DNA of 64,000 nucleotides from Gaiellaceae bacterium (GTDB lineage Bacteria > Actinomycetota > Thermoleophilia > Gaiellales > Gaiellaceae), in the NCBI GenBank assembly GCA_030446625.1, contig JAUJMY010000013.1, positions 1 to 64,000 on the forward strand. Reading direction: 5' to 3'. Below, one piece after another: positions 20,541 through 29,984 of this stretch. Both the position numbers and the translations under genes were made by a program. Position 1 is the first letter of the stretch; the number at the start of each line of letters is the position of its first letter. The notes below the pieces were generated by a model, which was not told where the DNA came from, made no database searches, and worked only from the letters and a program-made list of their open reading frames with translations.

Positions 20541-22213
20541 GAGGCGCGCCGGACGCCCTCGACGGCTGCGTGGAGGCGCGCGAACCCGTCCGCGTCGGGT
20601 GCCGCGGTCTCGAGCAGCGCCTCGTAGCGCTGCGCGTCGGCCCGGAGCAGGCGCTCGGTCCGCACGACGAGGTCCTCGCGCGCGCGAGCGGCGAGCGTCC
20701 GGACGGCCTGGTCGCCGAAGATCGCCTCGAGCAGCTTCTGGCCGACGGCCGACGTTCCGCCCGCGACGGCGACCTCGGCGCCGGTGAGGCCGCCCGTGTG
20801 CGCGAAGACCGCGATCATCACCGTCAGCCCCGCACCGTTCACACCGAGCGAGGCAAGGCGCGCCGTCGTGCGTTTCGACGCTCCCTCCGTGCGGACGAGG
20901 TCGAACACGAAGCCCTGCCACGCCCGGACCTCTTCCTCGGTGGCGGCATCGAGTTCTTCCGAGGCGCGCTCGAGTCGGGCGTCCGCGAGCAGCGCCTTGC
21001 CGGGAACGCGGTCGCGCCATGCGCGCGCGGTGCGCTCCGAGGCTCGCTCCGCGGCCGCGCGGATGACGGCCTCGACGCGGTTCTCGACGGCCACGCGCAG
21101 CTCTTCGTCGCCGGCCGGCTTTCCCGTGACGAGGCTGCGCAGACGGTCGCGTGCCCAGCCGACGCGCGACTCGAGCGCGCGCATCAGGTCTCCGGTGCCG
21201 ACGACCTCGTGCCAGCGGGCGAGCACCTCGCCGCGCAGGAGCGACCCGCTCCGGAGCGCCGCCTCCACCTCGCGCAGCGCGTCGCCGTACGCCGCGTCGG
21301 CCTCCGCCCGCAGCTCCGCCGCGGCCGTGATCTGCTCGAGTGCCGCCCGCTCCACTGCGCCGGCGCGCGCGGGCAGGCTCGCGAGCGCGCCGCGCAGGGT
21401 CCTGCGCACGAGCGTCGCCCGCGCCTGCGCGTCGGCTGCGAGGTCGTCGAGCCAGCGCCGCACCGGGCGCAACGCCGGCTCGGGAAGGAGGTCGCCGACC
21501 AACTCCGTCTCGGGCACGACGAAGAGCTCCGCATCGCCGAGGCCTTCGTCTCGCAACATCTCCCGCAGGTGCGTCGGCACCTGGCGCCCAGCGTCGTCCG
21601 GCACGCGGTTCAGCACGATCGAGAGCGCAGTGCCGCGGTCCTGTGCTGCATGAAGGAACTCCCATGGGACGGCGTCCGCGTAGCGCGCCGCGGTGGTGAC
21701 GAAGAGCCACGCGTCCGCGGCTGCGAGCAGCTGGTTCGCCAGCGCGCGGTTCTCGGCGAGCACCGAGTCGATGTCGGGCGAATCGAGCAGCGCGAGGCCG
21801 GTTGGAAGCGCGTCCGTCGGCAGCAGCTGAAGCGTCCCCGGCGCGGGCGAGCCGCCGGTGGCGCGCGCGAGGCTGGGCAGGATCCGCGGGTCGTCGAACC
21901 AGCGCACGTCGCTCGGGTTGCACGCGAGCACCGGCGCCCGCGTCGTCGGCCGCAGCACGCCGGCGGGGCTGACGACGGAGCCGACGAGGCTGTTCACGAG
22001 CGTCGACTTCCCCGCGCCGGTCGACCCGCCGACGACGATCAGCGCGGGTGCGTCCATTTGCCGCAGCCGCGGGAGCAGGTAGTCGTCGACCTGCGCGACG
22101 AGGTCGTCGCGGACGCGCCGCGCCTCTTCGGACCCGGGAACGTCGAGGTCGAGCCGGACCTCGCGCAGATCGTCGCGGAGGCGGCCGAGGGCTTCGGCGA
22201 CGTCGGCGCTCAT
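20537..22213 (-). CDS. dynamin-like GTPase (partner 1)
   Basis: 558-aa GTPase encoded first in the two-gene operon. P-loop VVGGSTGAGKSTLVNSLVG at about residue 61, switch II ALLDSPDIDS, G4 LNRVPDD. The rest is mostly amphipathic helix with a hydrophobic hairpin (LGVNGAGLTVMIAVFAHTGG) that could insert into membrane. It differs from its partner in lacking two clear TM segments. The pair probably forms a heteromeric membrane-remodelling GTPase, as described for actinobacterial dynamin pairs. ATG 22213 is the only good start; the divergent gene at 22298 shares the short upstream region. Confidence 0.85.
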   Translation of the reverse strand: MSADVAEALGRLRDDLREVRLDLDVPGSEEARRVRDDLVAQVDDYLLPRLRQMDAPALIVVGGSTGAGKSTLVNSLVGSVVSPAGVLRPTTRAPVLACNPSDVRWFDDPRILPSLARATGGSPAPGTLQLLPTDALPTGLALLDSPDIDSVLAENRALANQLLAAADAWLFVTTAARYADAVPWEFLHAAQDRGTALSIVLNRVPDDAGRQVPTHLREMLRDEGLGDAELFVVPETELVGDLLPEPALRPVRRWLDDLAADAQARATLVRRTLRGALASLPARAGAVERAALEQITAAAELRAEADAAYGDALREVEAALRSGSLLRGEVLARWHEVVGTGDLMRALESRVGWARDRLRSLVTGKPAGDEELRVAVENRVEAVIRAAAERASERTARAWRDRVPGKALLADARLERASEELDAATEEEVRAWQGFVFDLVRTEGASKRTTARLASLGVNGAGLTVMIAVFAHTGGLTGAEVAVAGGTSAVGQKLLEAIFGDQAVRTLAARAREDLVVRTERLLRADAQRYEALLETAAPDADGFARLHAAVEGVRRAS

Positions 22214-22297
22214 CGTTCGGGATTACCCGCAGACAGCGGGGTTCGAATCGTCACCGCGCGGAAGAACGGCCGGAACACGCGACCGAGGAGGCCGTTC

Positions 22298-22723
22298 ATG
22301 GCGAGCTTGACCGAGCAGGAGTGGGACCAGCTGCGGAAGGGCGTGACGGGTGCGGGCCTGCTCGTGTCGCTGAGCGACCGCAGCTTCTTCGACAGCTTCA
22401 AGGAGGCCGGCGCGCTCGCGAAGCACCTCGTCGACGCGCGCCAGAACAACGACAGCGAGGTCGTGCGCGAGCTTGCGGAGGGGTCGGGCACGGGGTTCGG
22501 CCTCACAGCCTCGCCGGACGCCGTCGAGAGCGAGACGGTCGAGGCGCTGCGATCGTCGATCGCGACGCTCGAGGCGAAGGCGCCCGACGAGGCCGACGCG
22601 TACCGCCGCTTCGTCCTCGACGTGGCGCAGTCGGTCGCGTCCGCGGCCGCGGGCGGCGACGCGAGCGAGAGCGGCGCGCTCGACAAGATCCGGTCGGCCC
22701 TCGCCGGTAGCGCAGCGGCCTAG
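22298..22723 (+). CDS. hypothetical acidic helical protein
   Basis: 141 aa from ATG 22298, with a GAGGAG ribosome-binding site just upstream. It begins ASLTEQEWDQLRKGVTGAG and is predicted to be almost all helix (repeated A/E/D-rich segments such as SETVEALRSSIATLEAKAP and FVLDVAQSVASAAAGGDAS). No signal peptide, TM or catalytic motif. I do not recognise a named family. The stop codon overlaps that of the convergent cupin gene inside the palindrome CTAG. It is divergent from the dynamin-like operon. Confidence 0.75.
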   Translation: MASLTEQEWDQLRKGVTGAGLLVSLSDRSFFDSFKEAGALAKHLVDARQNNDSEVVRELAEGSGTGFGLTASPDAVESETVEALRSSIATLEAKAPDEADAYRRFVLDVAQSVASAAAGGDASESGALDKIRSALAGSAAA

Positions 22724-23349
22724 ACGAGCCGCTCGCGCACCGAATCGAGCAGCGGCTCGGCCGCGACCTCGTCGCGGGCCCATTCGCCGAAGTCGGGATC
22801 GTCGAACGCGCGCCCGAGCAGGGCGACCGCCTCGTCGTGCGCGCCGCGCTGCGCGGCCACGCACGCCTTCCCGACGAGCATCGTCACGTGCTCCCCGTAC
22901 GTCGCGACTCCCTCCTCCGTCACCCGCTCGAGCTCGTCGAGGTCGCCGAGCGCGCGCGCCCGCCGCGCCCGCGCGCCGTACTCCCACGGCGCGACGCGGT
23001 ACGTCTCGTCCACCGGAGCGCCGGCCGCGAGCACGACCGTCCCCGGCTCCTTCGCCCGCGCCTCCCGCCGCTCGCCGCGCTCGACGAGGACGAGCGTCCC
23101 CGCCGGCGCGTCGAATGTCTCGTCCTCGACGGTGAAGCTCGCGCGTCCGGTGAGCACGACGTAGAGCTCCTGGTGCTGGCCCGCACCGCCGCCCGACTCC
23201 GCGTGCCGCGGGACGACGATCTCGCCGGTCTCGCCGAGGTAGCCGCTGAGCCCGAACGCGCGGAGGCGCAGCTCGGCGCGAAGCGGCAGCCAGCGGCCGC
23301 CGACCTCCGACGGCCCAGGCTGGACGTCCGAGACGTGGAGCCGCTGCAC
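22720..23349 (-). CDS. cupin-domain protein with helical C-terminal region
   Basis: 209 aa. The N-terminal half is a single cupin barrel: GQHQELYVVLTGRASFTVED carries the HxE part of motif 1 and DAPAGTLVLVERGERREARAKEPGTVVLAAG forms motif 2. The metal set is incomplete, as in many regulatory or sugar-binding cupins. The C-terminal half (ARRARALGDLDELERVTEEG to the end) looks like TPR-type helices. Function unknown. It is convergent with the helical protein at 22298 and sits just downstream of the DUF2382 genes on the same strand. Confidence 0.8.
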   Translation of the reverse strand: MQRLHVSDVQPGPSEVGGRWLPLRAELRLRAFGLSGYLGETGEIVVPRHAESGGGAGQHQELYVVLTGRASFTVEDETFDAPAGTLVLVERGERREARAKEPGTVVLAAGAPVDETYRVAPWEYGARARRARALGDLDELERVTEEGVATYGEHVTMLVGKACVAAQRGAHDEAVALLGRAFDDPDFGEWARDEVAAEPLLDSVRERLV

Positions 23350-23360
23350 GAGACGCTACG

Positions 23361-23813
23361 TCACGAGTCGACCTCTTCGACGAGCAGGCCCTCGTCCGCC
23401 TCGAAGTCGACGTGCTCCTTCCTGATCTCGGTCTCGACGCGCTCCTCCGTCGTCACGAGGTGCTTGCGGACGAGCACCCGCTCCCGTAACACGGTCCGCT
23501 TCACGACCACGAGCTCCTCCTCGAAGATCGGGATCGAGATGGTGCCGTCGGGCAGCGTCTGCACGCGCCCGTCGTCGTCGGGGTCGACGTCGACGCGCTC
23601 GACGTTCAGCTCCTCGAGGTTGCGCGGGACGAGCTCGCTGACGCGCGTCGTCGTGTACGTCTTGCGGCCGCGGAGGGTGCCGATCGGGCGCCAGCGCTTG
23701 CCGACGTCCGCCTCCTCCTCGTGCGCGCGGATGACGAGCGCCTCCTGCAGCTGCTGCGTCGGCGCGTCCTCCGCGCGGACCTCGGTCGTCCGGTCCTCTT
23801 CGTGCGAGCTCAT
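23361..23813 (-). CDS. DUF2382 (YsnF-like) stress protein
   Basis: 150 aa, start ATG 23813 overlapping the upstream stop (ATGA). The C-terminal two thirds show the DUF2382 pattern of alternating charged beta strands: ISIPIFEEELVVVKRTVLRE, RVLVRKHLVTTEERVETEIR, KEHVDFEADEGLLVEEVDS. Family members accompany PRC-barrel proteins and are associated with general stress in Bacillus (YsnF) and with desiccation-tolerant actinobacteria. The biochemical function is not known. It forms a pair with the PRC-barrel/DUF2382 protein encoded just before it. Confidence 0.85.
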   Translation of the reverse strand: MSSHEEDRTTEVRAEDAPTQQLQEALVIRAHEEEADVGKRWRPIGTLRGRKTYTTTRVSELVPRNLEELNVERVDVDPDDDGRVQTLPDGTISIPIFEEELVVVKRTVLRERVLVRKHLVTTEERVETEIRKEHVDFEADEGLLVEEVDS

Positions 23814-24520
23814 TGCTCCTCCTCCACCTCGACGCGCTCCTTGCGGATCTCTTCCCTGATCGTCGTGCGATCCGCCTCGAGCTCCCTGTCCACGACGATC
23901 TGCTCCTTCGCGACCACGTCCTTGCGGACGACGGGCTCCTCCGCGTGGACGGGGATGTCGATGTCCTCGTTGCGGAACTCGTGCAGCCCCACGTACGCGT
24001 TGACGGGCTCGCGGACGATTCGCACCGCCTCGCGCGCGAGCTCCACGTCCACGGCGACGGGCTCGCTCTCGACCCACTTCCGCAGCCGGACGCGGCCGTG
24101 CTCGACGACCTTCTTGTCGACGACGAGCTCCTCCTCCGACCGCGTGATCTCGACGCGGTCGTGGTCGCGCGGCTCTCGCTCCTCGTACTCCGCGACCCCG
24201 ACGACCTCCTCCTCGGAGATCCCGTAGTGCGCGTAGGCGAAGCGCTCGACGTCGGGCGGGATCTCGTCTCCGCCGGCGGTCGGCGCGCTCACGATCCGGT
24301 CGCTCGGCCACGGCACGCGAACACCGTCCCCGTCGACCTCGGTGCGGTAGAGCGGGACGAGTGCGGGCGCGCCGTCGCTGGTCACGACACGTAGCCACTC
24401 GGGCTCCCGGGTCACGCGGTCGTAGTAGACGGCGTCGAGCACGCCGACGGCGCCTCCGTCGCTCGCGTAGACGGGGCGTCCCCGCGCCGCGAGTATCTGT
24501 TGCATCCGGTTCTCGTTCAA
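23810..24520 (-). CDS. PRC-barrel plus DUF2382 protein
   Basis: 236 aa. Residues 1-75 form a PRC-barrel (RGRPVYASDGGAVGVLDAVY, EWLRVVTSDGAPALVPLYR). A linker follows, then a DUF2382 region with repeated strands (RVEITRSEEELVVDKKVVEH, VRLRKWVESEPVAVDVEL, EEPVVRKDVVAKEQIVVDRE, TTIREEIRKERVEVEEE). Very acidic overall. It is the first gene of a two-gene operon with the shorter DUF2382 protein. By family association it is a stress-related structural or binding protein; no enzyme motif is visible. Confidence 0.87.
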   Translation of the reverse strand: MNENRMQQILAARGRPVYASDGGAVGVLDAVYYDRVTREPEWLRVVTSDGAPALVPLYRTEVDGDGVRVPWPSDRIVSAPTAGGDEIPPDVERFAYAHYGISEEEVVGVAEYEEREPRDHDRVEITRSEEELVVDKKVVEHGRVRLRKWVESEPVAVDVELAREAVRIVREPVNAYVGLHEFRNEDIDIPVHAEEPVVRKDVVAKEQIVVDRELEADRTTIREEIRKERVEVEEEQ

Positions 24521-24621
24521 CGTCAGGCTCCTCCCCGGACGTTCGCCAGGACTTGGACGTACCCGCGCGCGTGCTCAGCTAACGGGCTTCCCCGCGCGAA
24601 GCTCGCCTAGGCTTTGCGCGC

Positions 24622-25113
24622 GTGAGCGTGATCGACGACCTGCTGGCGAACAACCGCGCCTACGCGTACGCGCTCGAGGAGCGCCACGTGCGCGCCCGCC
24701 CGGCGCGCGCGCTCGCGATCGTCGCGTGCATGGACGCGCGGCTGGACGTCTTCGCCGCGCTCGGGCTGCGCGCGGGGGACGCGCACGTCCTCCGGAACGC
24801 CGGCGGTGTCGTCAGCGACGACGTGATCCGCTCCCTCGCGATCTCGCAGCGGCTGCTCGGGACGCGCGAGGTGATGCTGCTCCACCACACCGACTGCGGG
24901 ATGGAGAAGCTGAGCGACGACGGCTTCCGCGCGGAGCTCCAGGCGGAGACCGGGCTCGCGCCGCCGTTCGCGATCGAGTCGTTCAGGGACGCCGACGACA
25001 ACGTGCGCCAGTCGATCCTGCGCGTGCAGCGCTCCCCGTTCCTGCTCCACCGGGACAGCGTGCGAGGCTTCGTCTACGACGTCGACACGCACCGCCTCCG
25101 CGAGATCGTCTAG
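24622..25113 (+). CDS. beta-class carbonic anhydrase-like protein
   Basis: 163 aa, GTG start (a second GTG lies two codons later). Zinc-site motifs of beta-carbonic anhydrases are present: ACMDAR (Cys and the Asp-Arg dyad) and LLHHTDCG (His and Cys), with LRNAGGVVSDDVIRSLAIS between. The protein is shorter than plant-type enzymes and matches the compact actinobacterial subgroup. It should interconvert CO2 and bicarbonate in the cytoplasm. The gene ends about 40 bases before the start of the LuxR-type regulator on the same strand. Confidence 0.9.
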   Translation: MSVIDDLLANNRAYAYALEERHVRARPARALAIVACMDARLDVFAALGLRAGDAHVLRNAGGVVSDDVIRSLAISQRLLGTREVMLLHHTDCGMEKLSDDGFRAELQAETGLAPPFAIESFRDADDNVRQSILRVQRSPFLLHRDSVRGFVYDVDTHRLREIV

Positions 25114-25152
25114 GGCTTGAACCGCGGCGCGGCGCCGCGGCACGATTCGCTG

Positions 25153-27692
25153 GTGCTCCTAGAACGCGAGAATCTGCTCGAGCAGCTGGACGCGGCCCGC
25201 GCCGAAGGCGGGCGCCTCGTGTTCCTCGGCGGCGAGGCGGGCGTCGGGAAGACGTCGCTCGTGCGCGCCTTCGCAGCACACGCCGGCGCGGACGTGCTCG
25301 TCGGGTCGTGCGAGAACCTGACTACGCCGACGCCGCTCGGGCCGTTCCTCGACATCTCGCCGCGCGCTGCCGCCGCGGGCGAGCCGCGCCGGGTCGGGGG
25401 CGCGCTCCTCGAAGAGCTCGCGTCGCCGCACGTCGTCGTGCTCGAGGACCTGCACTGGGCCGACCAGGCGACGCTCGACGTGTTACGCGTACTCGGTCGG
25501 AGGTTGGAGCGAACCCGCTCGCTCGTCGTCGGGACGTATCGAGACGACGAGATCGAGGGGGATCATCCGCTCCGCGTCGTCCTCGGCGAGCTCGCGTCGG
25601 CGCCCGCCGTCTCCCGCCTCACCGTGCCGCGCCTGTCCGTCGACGCCGTTCGCGTGCTCGCGGAGCCGCACGCCGCGAATGCCGACGCCGTCTACGACCT
25701 GACGCGCGGGAACGCCTTCTACGTCACGGAGATCCTCGCGACGGGCACGGACGCGCTGCCTCCGACGGTCAGCGACGCCGTGCTCGCACGCGCAGCCGCG
25801 CTCGATGCGCCGGCGCGGCGGCTCCTCGACGTCGTGGCACTCGTTCCCGCGTCGGCCGAGCTGTGGCTGCTCGAAGCAGTCGCGCCGGCGGAACTCGCGT
25901 CTCTCGACTCATGTCTCGCGTCGGGCGTCCTGCACGCGGACGGCGACGCCGTAATGTTCCGCCACGAGCTCGCGCGGCTCGCCGTCGAGAGCGCCGTGCC
26001 ACCGCAACGGCGCCGCGAGCTGCACAACGCGATCCTGCCGCGCTCGCTTCGCCCCCGCACGGCGCGTCTGATCCCGCGCGGCTCGCGCACCACGCGGAGC
26101 TGGCGGGCGACGCCGCCGGCGTGCTCGAGCACGCGACGGCGGCCGCCGTCGCGGCCGCGGCGAGCGGCGCGCACCGCGAGGCGGCGGCGCAGTACGCGCG
26201 CGCGCTCCGCCACGCGGGCTCGCTTCCGCCGGAGGAGCGGGCGCGGCTCTTCACGGCACACGGCGACGAAGCTTCGGCCACCGGGCTCTTCGAGGACGCG
26301 ATCCATGCGCGCGCCGAAGCCGCCGCGCTCTATCGCACGCTCGGAGACCGCCTGAACGAAGGCCTGCTCCTGTCGCGGCTGACGCTGCCGTACATGCGCA
26401 CCGGCCGGAACGCGGAAGCCGAGGCCGCGAGCCGCACCGCGATCGAGATCCTCGAAGCGCTCCCCGCCGGGCGCGAGCTGGGCGAGGCGTACGCCCACCA
26501 GGCGTACGCGAGGATGCTGGCGCGCGACAACGCGGAAGGAGTCGCGTGGGGCGAGCGAGCGGTTGCGCTCGCCGAGCGGGTGCGCGACCACGACACGCTC
26601 GCGTACGGCCTCTGCATGATCGGCACCTCGCGCGTCATGGCAGGCGAGATCGAACGCGGCGTCGCCGAGCTCCTGCACAGCCTCGAGGTAGCAAAGGCGC
26701 ACGAGCTCGAGCATCGCGTCTACGCGGCATACGGGATGCTCGGGAGCGGCCTCGGCGAGATGTACGAGCTGGAGCGCGCGGAGCGTTACCTCCTCGAGTT
26801 CATCCGCTTCGCGGAGGAGAACGAGCTGACGCCGTGGTACGGCGTCTCGTGGCTCGCGCTCGTCGACGTCTACCGCGGGCGGTGGGACGCGGCCGCCGCG
26901 CGCGTCGCGCGTGTACTCGCCGGCCCCTCCGATCCGATCAGCCGGATCAGCGTCCTGATCGCGCTCGGGCGCGTCCGCGCCCGCCGCGGCGACCCCGGCG
27001 CGATGGACGCGCTCGACGAGGCGCTCGAGCTTGCTCGTCCCGGTGGGCACCTCCAGCGGCTCGGCCACGTGCACGCTGCACGCGCGGAGGCGGCGTGGCT
27101 CGCCGGCGATCGGGAGCGCGCGCTCGCGGAGGCACGCGCCGTCTACCCGCTCGCGCTCGAGAAGCGCCACCTGTGGTTCGCGGGCGAGCTCGCGTACTGG
27201 CAGTGGAAGGCGGGCGGCCTCGACACCGCGCCGGACTGGATCGCCGAGCCGTACCGGCTCCAGCTCGCCGGCGACGCGGAGGGCGCAGCGGACGCGTGGG
27301 ATAGGCGCGGGTGCCCGTACGAGACCGCACGCGCACGAGCCGAGGCCGACGCCGCCGACGCGGCGATCGACGCCCTCGCGGCGTTCGACGGGCTCGGCGC
27401 ACGGGCCGCGGCCACGCTTACCCGCGAAGCGCTGCGTGCCCGCGGGTTGCCCGTTCCGCGCGGGCCGCGGCCGGCGACGCGGTCGAATCCGGCCGCTCTG
27501 ACGGCTCGAGAAATCGAGGTGCTTCGACTCGTCGCGGACGGGTGCCGAAACGCCGACGTCGCCCAGAAGCTCGTCCTCTCACGCCGTACCGTCGACCACC
27601 ACGTCTCGTCGATCCTGCGCAAGCTGGCGGTGCGGACGCGCGGGGAGGCTGCAGCGGCGGCTGCGCGCCTCGGCCTGCTCCAAGATCGGTAG
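25153..27692 (+). pseudogene. LuxR-family ATPase regulator (LAL type), frameshifted
   Basis: Large regulator with an N-terminal AAA/NACHT-like ATPase (LLERENLLEQLDAA, Walker A GGEAGVGKTSLVRAF, Walker B VVVLEDLHWADQ), a long TPR-like middle and a C-terminal LuxR HTH (LTAREIEVLRLVADGCRNAD, QKLVLSRRTVDHHVSSILRK). The start is probably GTG 25153, since family members begin LLERE. The reading frame shifts between about 26030 and 26056: the frame ending RRELHNAIL continues one frame over as ALASPPHGASDPARLAHHA. Either side alone is clearly homologous. It is a true frameshift mutation or a single-base sequence error; unrepaired, the protein would be cut before its DNA-binding domain. Confidence 0.75.
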
Positions 27693-27780
27693 CCGCGCGC
27701 TCCAACATCGGTAATCACGCCGATGAGGCGCGGAGCGTCCGCTTCTAGCGTCGAACGCGACATTCGACGAAAGGAGACGG

Positions 27781-28074
27781 ATGGAGACGTACGTGATCCT
27801 TCGCCGCGGCGGGTGGCGCACGGCCGACGATCTGCAGGAGGCGGCAGCCTGCTCCGCCGCCGAGGGCGACCGGATGTCCGGCGACATCCGCTGGATCCGG
27901 AGCTACGTCACGGCCGAGCCGGACGGGTCGGTCGGCACCGTGTGCATCTACCAGGCGAGCAGCCCCGAGGCGATCCGCGAGCACGCGCGAGCGGCGCAAC
28001 TGCCGGTGGACGAGATCGTCGCGGTGGCGGACACGGTCGTCGTCGGCCCCGACCCGGCGCCGGCAACGGTCTAG
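27781..28074 (+). CDS. DUF4242 (SCO4226-like) small protein
   Basis: 97 aa, preceded by a good AAGGAG ribosome-binding site at 27770. It begins ETYVILRRGGW and shows the DUF4242 pattern: a ferredoxin-like beta-alpha-beta fold, WIRSYVTAEPDGSVGTVCIY and SSPEAIREHARAAQLPVDEI. Streptomyces SCO4226 of this family binds nickel; whether this one does is unknown. It follows the LuxR-type regulator and precedes an exported protein, perhaps in one transcription unit that ends at the hairpin at 28450. Confidence 0.85.
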   Translation: METYVILRRGGWRTADDLQEAAACSAAEGDRMSGDIRWIRSYVTAEPDGSVGTVCIYQASSPEAIREHARAAQLPVDEIVAVADTVVVGPDPAPATV

Positions 28075-28095
28075 AACGAGACGAGAGGAGAGGTC

Positions 28096-28431
28096 ATGAG
28101 AAGGACGATCGGGATTGCGGTTGCGGCCGCGTTGACGGCGCTCGCGTCGGCGGCAGGCGCGGGCGCGCAGGCGGGGGAGCCGACCTGCGCATCCGTGCTA
28201 GGGATCGCGAACCACGGGCAGCACGTCGTCGGCGACTACGTCACCGGCACCGGGCATGACAACCTCGGCTGGCCGCCGAACGGCCGCAGCGTCGGCGAGG
28301 CGGTCGCGGGATCCGGCGCCGCCGTCCCGGGTGGCCCCGGTCCGGGGTTCCACTTCCCGAACGGTGTCGCCCCGGGCGCGTCGTTCTGCAACGCGCAGTC
28401 GCAGTCGCCCGGCTTCCACGTCGGGGGCTGA
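28096..28431 (+). CDS. small exported protein
   Basis: 111 aa with a clean signal peptide (RRTIGIAVAAALTALASAAGAGAQA). The mature part has two cysteines (PTCASVLG near the N terminus and SFCNAQ near the C terminus) that could form a disulfide, and is rich in Gly, Pro and His (GFHFPNG, GFHVGG). I do not recognise the family. A ribosome-binding site (GAGAGGAG) lies upstream and a strong terminator follows 18 bases after the stop. Confidence 0.75.
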   Translation: MRRTIGIAVAAALTALASAAGAGAQAGEPTCASVLGIANHGQHVVGDYVTGTGHDNLGWPPNGRSVGEAVAGSGAAVPGGPGPGFHFPNGVAPGASFCNAQSQSPGFHVGG

Positions 28432-28449
28432 TCCGGTAGGGCGGCGACG

Positions 28450-28480
28450 AGGAAGCGCCGGCACGAAGCCGGCGCTTCCT
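28450..28480 (+). terminator. strong intrinsic-type hairpin
   Basis: A perfect 13-bp stem (AGGAAGCGCCGGC / GCCGGCGCTTCCT) with a 5-base loop (ACGAA) lies just after the exported-protein gene. No U-tract follows, but the symmetry and position between convergent units suggest it ends transcription from the plus strand and perhaps also the minus-strand methyltransferase gene. Confidence 0.75.
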
Positions 28481-28608
28481 CTCGCGATCGCGTCGACCGC
28501 GGCCGCGTGAGGACGGGATCTTCGCCGTCTCGCTCGCCGTCGACAGCGGCCTTCAAGTACCTGTCCGTCGCGCCGTACGTCGACGTCTGGCCGCGCGGCT
28601 GGTTCGCG

Positions 28609-29442
28609 TCACTTCCGCGCCACGACGAGGAGGTACTCGGCCTCGACGCAGACGCCGTCTCCGTCGGCGCGGTCGAACTCGGAGGCGATCCGCTCGTTGT
28701 CCCTGACCCACGACGCCCACTGCTCTGGGCCGAGGATCGACTTCAAGTACTGCTGAGCCGGGATCTTCTCCTCGCGGTCCCGCGAGTACTCGGCCATCGA
28801 CTCGTAGCGCAGGTACATGTTCTCCCTGCGCATCTCGAGCGACGACACATGCGGCTCGAGGCGGACGCGGACGGTGGCCTCGGCGCCTCAGCTGTCGGGG
28901 TCGTGCGCATCCGGGTCGCCCTCGCTGAGGTATTCGTGCGCGAGGACGTTCAGCCGGCCGACGTATCCTTCGGGCGTCCACGCAGTGAAGCCGACCGCGC
29001 CGCCCGGCCGGAGGACGCGCAACGCCTCGCCGACGACCACCTCCGGCCGCGGCGCGTAGATGAACCCGAACGCCGAGAGCACGACGTCGAAGTCACGGTC
29101 CGGGAACGGCAGCGCTTCCGCGTCTGCTTCGAGCCACGTCACCGCGAATCCTTCGCGCTCGCTCCGGCGGCGCCCGAGCTCGACCTGGGCGCGCGTGATG
29201 TCGGTGGCCGTCACCACGGCACCGCGGCGCGCGGCAGCCAAGGCGCAGTTGCCGTCACCCGCCGCCACGTCGACGACGCGTGTGCGCGCGGTCACACCCG
29301 TCGCGTCGACGAGAGCTTCGGCCGACGGCGCGAACAGCTGCGAGAGGTACGAGTAGTCGCCCATCGAGTACATCGCCTTCTGCTGCTCCTTCGCAGCCGC
29401 GACCGCATCCGCTGCCGCATCTCCCGTTGAGGATCCGCCCAC
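28609..29442 (-). pseudogene. SAM-dependent methyltransferase interrupted by an in-frame TGA
   Basis: Class I SAM methyltransferase reading frame of 277 codons. Motif I is VVDVAAGDGNCALAAARRG, followed by DITRAQVELGRRR, AEALPFPDRDFDVVLSAFGF and LRVLRPGGAVGFTAW. The frame is interrupted by TGA at 28888-28890 and then continues in the same frame with GAEATVRVRLEPH and on to a normal C terminus (AEYLLVVARK). The family usually has WG at this point, so TGG to TGA is the obvious change: a nonsense mutation or a sequence error. A short active form ending at 28888 would keep the SAM fold but lose the substrate-binding end. Confidence 0.8.
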
Positions 29443-29457
29443 CAGGCCTCCGCGCCG

Positions 29458-29886
29458 CTACGCCCGCTGCCGGAAGGCTCGCGCGGCGAGCGCGAGCAGC
29501 GTGACGGCGATCGCGATCCACACGATGCCCGAGACGACGAGCACTCCTTTCGGCGTGTCGGTCGTTCCCTCGGCAACGAGTTCGCCGATCCCGCCGACGA
29601 GGAACAGCGCGGCCGTCGCGCAGACGCCGACGAGCCCGACGACCGCCATGCGGCCGCCGCGCCACACGAGCAGGAGCGAGACGGCGAGGATCGCGATCGG
29701 CAGCAGCGGCGCCGAGATCGCGGTTCCGCGCGTCACCAGCTCGTCACCCGCGTCGGTTCCGACCCCCCCGAACTGCGACGGCCAGTTGACCGCGACGGCG
29801 ATCGCGGCTGCGACGAGGTTCAGAAGGAGAAGAACGACGCCGAACGCGAGGAGGTTCCGCTGCGCCGTTGGTACGTCGCCGTTCAC
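29458..29886 (-). CDS. hypothetical four-TM membrane protein
   Basis: 142 aa with four predicted TM helices (LLAFGVVLLLLNLVAAAIAV, LLPIAILAVSLLLVW, VVGLVGVCATAALFLVGG, VSGIVWIAIAVTLLALAA). Short loops, no charged residues within helices and no recognised motif. It lies 15 bases upstream of the methyltransferase gene on the same strand and may be co-transcribed with it. The first tRNA-Asp fragment starts about 100 bases upstream, so this is the last ordinary chromosomal gene before the integration region. Confidence 0.7.
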   Translation of the reverse strand: MNGDVPTAQRNLLAFGVVLLLLNLVAAAIAVAVNWPSQFGGVGTDAGDELVTRGTAISAPLLPIAILAVSLLLVWRGGRMAVVGLVGVCATAALFLVGGIGELVAEGTTDTPKGVLVVSGIVWIAIAVTLLALAARAFRQRA

Positions 29887-29984
29887 GGTTCGAGCATACG
29901 ACGCCGCCGTGCCGATAGGCGGACACGGGCACGTGCTTCACGCGCCTGCCGCGAAGAACCGCCGCAGCGCGAGCTTGATCGAAC

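Noticed and set aside
24726-26030. First half of a 988-codon frame beginning in the carbonic anhydrase gene
   Set aside because: Low-complexity shadow of the carbonic anhydrase and of the regulator's ATPase half; only the part after about 26040 is homologous protein.
28609-29442. UGA recoded as Trp or selenocysteine
   Set aside because: TGA serves as the ordinary stop of many genes here, and no selenocysteine insertion context is evident.
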